In this document: positions 60,566-64,000 of the stretch, piece after piece
Position numbering within the stretch: the stretch's first letter is position 1
Layout of the letters: each line of letters starts with the position of its first letter
DNA from: Variovorax sp. OV329
GTDB lineage: Bacteria > Pseudomonadota > Gammaproteobacteria > Burkholderiales > Burkholderiaceae_C
DNA length: 64,000 nucleotides
Assembly: GCF_900114785.1 (NCBI RefSeq)
Contig: NZ_FOUG01000002.1
Span: 124,001-188,000, forward strand
Reading direction: 5' to 3'
Program-made: the position numbers and the translations under genes
The notes under the pieces: generated by a model
What the model saw: only the letters and a program-made list of their open reading frames with translations
What the model was told of the DNA's origin: nothing
Database searches by the model: none

Positions 60566-61720
60566 TCAGTAGGCGTGGCCGCTGCCCTGCTCGATTTCGC
60601 GCGCGTCGACCTTGCCGCGCATCACCGAGTACACCCAGCTCGTGTAGGCCAGGATGATGGGCAGGAAGATGATCACGCACACCAGCATGATGAAGAGCGT
60701 GAGGTGGCTCGACGAGGAGTCCCACACCGTGAGGCTGGCGCGCGGGTCCACCGACGAAGGCAGGATGAAGGGGAACATCGACACCCCCACGCTCAGCACG
60801 ATGCCGGCCACGCTCAGCCCGCTGGCCAGCAGCGCCAGCAACGCCTTGCGCGCCGCCATGGCCAGCCAGGCAAGCACCGCCCCGCCGATGCCCAGCAGCG
60901 GCACCAGGTACAGCAGCGGGTTGGCGAAGTAGTTGGTGAACCACGCGCCGGGTTGATGCGCCACCGTCTTGAGCAGCGGGTTGGAAGGACCGTCGGCCAC
61001 GATCGCGCTGGTGATCTTGTAACCTTCCACGAACTTGTAGAGCAGAAGGCCCGCCAGCACGAAGAGCACCGCCGTGGCAATGGCCGCGATGCCGCCGAAG
61101 CGGCGCGCACGCTCGTGCACCTCGCCCTCGGTCTTGAGCTGCAGCCAACTGGCGCCGTGCATCACCAGCATCGCCACCGAGACGAGGCCCGTCAGCAGCG
61201 CAAAGGGATTGAGCAGGCCGAAGAAGGAGCCGGTGTAGTGGATCTGCATGTCCGGCTCCAGCCTGAAGGGCACGCCCTGCAGCACGTTGCCCATGGCCAC
61301 GCCGCAGATCAGCGCCGGCACGAGGCCGCCGATGAACAGCGCCCAGTCCCAGGTAGTGCGCCAGCGCGCGCTCTCGTTCTTGCCGCGGAACTTGAAGGCC
61401 ACCGGCCGCAGGATGAGCGCGGCAAGGATCGCGAACATCGCCAGGTAGAAGCCCGAGAAGGACACGGCATAGAGCTGCGGCCAGGCCGCGAAGATCGCGC
61501 CGCCGCCCAGGATCAGCCACACCTGGTTGCCTTCCCATACCGGCCCCACCGCGTTGATGACCACCCGCCGTTCCAGGTCGGTCTTGCCCACGAAGGGCAG
61601 CAGCATGCCGGTGCCCAGGTCGAAGCCGTCCATCACCGCGAAGCCGGTCAGCAGGATGCCCAGCAGCAGCCACCAGATGAGGCGCAGCATCTCGTACGAA
61701 ATCAGTTCATGCAGGACCAT
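60566..61720 (-). CDS. cydB: Cytochrome bd-type quinol oxidase subunit II
   Basis: A 384-residue membrane protein with about eight to nine spans. The N-terminal [16 protein letters not shown] block and [17 protein letters not shown] are CydB signatures. It binds with CydA to form the oxygen-reducing quinol oxidase. It follows cydA after 17 bp and precedes cydX by 19 bp on the same strand, so the three are one operon. Confidence 0.97.
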   Translation of the reverse strand: MVLHELISYEMLRLIWWLLLGILLTGFAVMDGFDLGTGMLLPFVGKTDLERRVVINAVGPVWEGNQVWLILGGGAIFAAWPQLYAVSFSGFYLAMFAILAALILRPVAFKFRGKNESARWRTTWDWALFIGGLVPALICGVAMGNVLQGVPFRLEPDMQIHYTGSFFGLLNPFALLTGLVSVAMLVMHGASWLQLKTEGEVHERARRFGGIAAIATAVLFVLAGLLLYKFVEGYKITSAIVADGPSNPLLKTVAHQPGAWFTNYFANPLLYLVPLLGIGGAVLAWLAMAARKALLALLASGLSVAGIVLSVGVSMFPFILPSSVDPRASLTVWDSSSSHLTLFIMLVCVIIFLPIILAYTSWVYSVMRGKVDAREIEQGSGHAY

Positions 61721-61737
61721 GTCTTGCTCCTCGTCTT

Positions 61738-63327
61738 TCAGTTCCGGGCCGTGGCCAGCGTGGCATGGCCGCGCGCGCGGGCCTCCGCCAGCGTGTCGGG
61801 CTGCAGCTCCGGCCCCTTGCGGATGGCCTTGAAGAGCAGCTTCCACTCGACCACGATCAGCACCGTGTAGATGGCGATGAAGAGCAGCAGTGTCAGCAGC
61901 ACCGAGCCCGCGCCGTGATTGGACACGGCCACCGCGGTGGGCAGCACGCCCTCGATCACCCAGGGCTGGCGGCCCAGCTCGGCCACGATCCAGCCGCATT
62001 CGGCCGCCAGGAAGGGCAAGGGGATGCTCCACACCGCCACCCACAGCAGCCAGCGCCAGCGGTCCAGCCTGCGCATGGCCGACAACACGAAGAAGGTGCC
62101 CGTGAGCAGGATGAAGAAGATGCCCAGGCCCACCATGATGCGGAAGCTCCAGAACAGCGGCGCCACCGGCGGCACCGTGTCCCAGGCGGCCTGCTTGATC
62201 TGCGCGTCGGTCGCATCGCGCGGGTCGTCCACGTAGCGCTTGAGCAGCAGCGCGTAGCCCATGTCGCCGCCGTGCTCCTCGAAGGTGGCCTTCGCGTCCG
62301 GCGGGATGTTGGCGGTGCTGCCGGCATCGCGGATGCGCTGCAGCGCCTCGTAGCCCAGCAGGCCGCTGCGCACGCGTTCCTCGGCGCGCTTCTCCAGCTC
62401 GTCGATGCCGGGAATCACGGTGTCCAGCGAGCGCGTGCCGATGAGGCCCATCGCCCATGGCACGTGCACGGCGAAGTGCGTCTCGCGCGAGGCCTGGTCG
62501 GGAAAGCCGAAGACGGTGAAGGCGGCCGGCGGCGGCTCGGTCTCCCACATGGCTTCGATGGCGGCCAGTTTCATCTTCTGGTGTTCCGTCGTCATGTAGC
62601 CGCTCTCGTCGCCCAGCACCACCACCGACAGCGCGGCGGCCAGGCCGAAGGAGGCGGCCACCGTCATCGAGCGCCGGGCCAGCTCCAGGTGCCGGCCCTT
62701 GAGCACGTACCAGGCCGACACGCCCAGCACGAAGATCGCGGCCGTCACGTAGCCGGCCGAGACCGTGTGCACGAACTTGGCCTGCGCCACCGGGTTGGTC
62801 AGCACCGCGGCGAAGTCGGTTACCTCCATGCGCATGGTCTGCGGGTTGAAGGCGGCGCCCACCGGGTTCTGCATCCAGCCGTTGGCGATCAGGATCCACA
62901 GCGCCGAGAAGTTGGAACCCAGCGCCACCGCCCAGGTGGTGATCAGGTGGCCCACCTTGGACATGCGGTCCCAGCCGAAGAAGAACAGGCCGACAAACGT
63001 GGCCTCGAGGAAGAAGGCCATCAGCCCCTCGATGGCCAGCGGCGCGCCGAATACGTCGCCCACGTAGTGGCTGTAGTAGGACCAGTTCATGCCGAACTGG
63101 AACTCCATCACGATGCCCGTGGCCACGCCCATGGCGAAGTTGATGCCGAAGAGCACGCCCCAGAACTTGGTCATGTCGCGCCAGATGCTGCGCCCGGTCA
63201 TCACGTAGACCGTCTCCATGATGGCCAGGATGATCGACAGCCCCAGCGTGAGCGGAACGAACAGGAAGTGATAGAGCGCTGTCGTTGCAAACTGCAATCG
63301 TGACAACGCGACGATGTCGAGATCCAT
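61738..63327 (-). CDS. cydA: Cytochrome bd-type quinol oxidase subunit I
   Basis: A 529-residue haem-bearing subunit. The haem b595 and b558 ligands align as His20 and His187 (as His19/His186 in E. coli), with the [11 protein letters not shown] block holding the Met393-equivalent. Glu100 and Glu108 of the proton path are present ([11 protein letters not shown]). The Q-loop is long, consistent with the E. coli-type enzyme. It works at low oxygen with high affinity. The transporter gene cydC lies just upstream. Confidence 0.97.
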   Translation of the reverse strand: MDLDIVALSRLQFATTALYHFLFVPLTLGLSIILAIMETVYVMTGRSIWRDMTKFWGVLFGINFAMGVATGIVMEFQFGMNWSYYSHYVGDVFGAPLAIEGLMAFFLEATFVGLFFFGWDRMSKVGHLITTWAVALGSNFSALWILIANGWMQNPVGAAFNPQTMRMEVTDFAAVLTNPVAQAKFVHTVSAGYVTAAIFVLGVSAWYVLKGRHLELARRSMTVAASFGLAAALSVVVLGDESGYMTTEHQKMKLAAIEAMWETEPPPAAFTVFGFPDQASRETHFAVHVPWAMGLIGTRSLDTVIPGIDELEKRAEERVRSGLLGYEALQRIRDAGSTANIPPDAKATFEEHGGDMGYALLLKRYVDDPRDATDAQIKQAAWDTVPPVAPLFWSFRIMVGLGIFFILLTGTFFVLSAMRRLDRWRWLLWVAVWSIPLPFLAAECGWIVAELGRQPWVIEGVLPTAVAVSNHGAGSVLLTLLLFIAIYTVLIVVEWKLLFKAIRKGPELQPDTLAEARARGHATLATARN

Positions 63328-63375
63328 GGGGTTCCTTTCTTCTCCTGTGAGGGCTTGCGCCCGATCAGTGATTCG

Positions 63376-64000
63376 TCAGTCCGGTCTGAGCTCGCGCAGC
63401 GCCGCCTCGAAGCCGGGCGTGCCGCGCCGATGATCTGCAACCACGATTCCCCCTCGCATGCACAGCAGCCGGTCGGCCAGCGCCGCCTCGCGCCGCAGGT
63501 GGGTCGCGACGACGAGGCTGCGCCGCTGCCGCTGCGCCTCATGGCCAAGACGCTCGAGCACGTCTTGCGCGGTGCGAGTGTCCAATCCTTCGCTCGGTTC
63601 GTCCAGTAGCCACAAGGGGGTGTCTTTTCTCAGCAGCAGGCGCGCCAGGGCGAGCCGGCGCGCCTGCCCGCCCGACAGGCCGAGGCCGCCCTCGCCCAGA
63701 CGGGTGCCCAGGCCCTGCGGCATGGCGTGCACGTCCTCTGCCAGTCCCGCGTCCTGCAGCGCCTGCCACAGGCGCGCATCGTCGGCGTTTTCATCGGCCA
63801 GCCGCAGGTTGCCGCGGACGTCGTCCTGGAAGAGTTCGCTGCGCTGCGTGAGCCAGCAGGCAGGCAGCGCCTTCAGCGTGCCGCCGCGCGGATGCAGCTC
63901 GCCGGCGATGGCCGCGAGCACGGTCGACTTGCCGGCACCGCTGGCACCGACGATCGCAACGCGCTCGCCCTTCTCCAGGCAAAGGTCGAAGCCGGCAACG
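63376..64000 (-). CDS. cydC: Thiol reductant ABC exporter ATPase domain, CydC C-terminal part (runs off window)
   Basis: The C-terminal 208 residues of an ABC ATPase that enters from beyond position 64000. Walker A is GASGAGKST, the signature LSGGQARRLALARLLL, Walker B LWLLDEPSEG, and the H-loop VVATHLRRE. Its position directly upstream of cydA, on the same strand, identifies it as the CydC half of the CydDC glutathione/cysteine exporter needed for bd-oxidase assembly. The membrane domain is outside the window. Confidence 0.88.
   Translation of the reverse strand, partial: VAGFDLCLEKGERVAIVGASGAGKSTVLAAIAGELHPRGGTLKALPACWLTQRSELFQDDVRGNLRLADENADDARLWQALQDAGLAEDVHAMPQGLGTRLGEGGLGLSGGQARRLALARLLLRKDTPLWLLDEPSEGLDTRTAQDVLERLGHEAQRQRRSLVVATHLRREAALADRLLCMRGGIVVADHRRGTPGFEAALRELRPD

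Overview
The window reads as a chromosomal segment of a high-GC betaproteobacterium of the order Burkholderiales, most likely Comamonadaceae (Variovorax-like). The signs are very GC-rich third codon positions, a Bug-type (tripartite tricarboxylate) solute-binding protein, many LysR regulators, PF04392-type ABC binding proteins, and the usual Burkholderiales housekeeping genes (thiC with a TPP riboswitch, cydABX). Genes are densely packed, no gap exceeds about 300 bp, and no rRNA, tRNA, CRISPR, transposase or integrase was seen.

Layout. 1-2.5 kb: ECF sigma factor, Tat-exported ferritin-like protein, cytochrome c, beta-carbonic anhydrase. 2.7-8.1 kb: AI-2E-type permease and a three-part efflux operon (outer-membrane lipoprotein, HlyD-type adaptor, DUF2955 membrane protein), then a small K+ channel. 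8.1-17.4 kb: an aromatic-catabolism island resembling lin/pcp (chloro)hydroquinone pathways, with a maleylacetate reductase-like enzyme, LysR regulator, WrbA-type quinone reductase, PcpA/LinE-type ring-cleavage dioxygenase, nitroreductase, tryptophan-2,3-dioxygenase-like haem protein and amidase on the minus strand. A LinD/PcpC-like glutathione dehalogenase and a second GST diverge from it. 17.5-25 kb: small periplasmic oxidoreductase-like protein, a polar amino-acid ABC importer fused into an operon with a PLP gamma-family enzyme, LysR, GFA protein, lipoprotein and an orphan ABC binding protein. 25-34 kb: a large winged-helix/ATPase/TPR regulator facing a group of alpha/beta hydrolases, an SMP-30-like protein and small proteins.

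34-43.3 kb: two intradiol-dioxygenase loci. One is LysR-controlled with an FMN reductase. The other is LacI-controlled and carries an SDR, a beta-keto acid cleavage enzyme (BKACE), a quinone oxidoreductase, a cupin and a Bug protein; two LacI-type operators are visible. 43.4-47.8 kb: EamA exporter, small proteins, class 3 lipase, class III nucleotide cyclase and a LuxR regulator. 47.9-54.1 kb: the most unusual gene, a 1187-residue fusion of a duplicated N-terminal module, a DyP-type peroxidase and a cytochrome P450, followed 16 bp later by a second winged-helix/ATPase regulator.

54.1-64 kb: selenium-binding protein (methanethiol oxidase family) with a membrane partner, DUF808 protein, TPP riboswitch and thiC, a GNAT enzyme, a ferredoxin, then cytochrome bd oxidase cydA-cydB-cydX and the 3' part of cydC, which runs off the window. 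Overall the segment combines respiratory and cofactor housekeeping with several independently regulated catabolic or oxidative modules. The best candidates for undescribed biology are the DyP-P450 fusion locus and the lin/pcp-like island with an embedded TDO-type haem protein.
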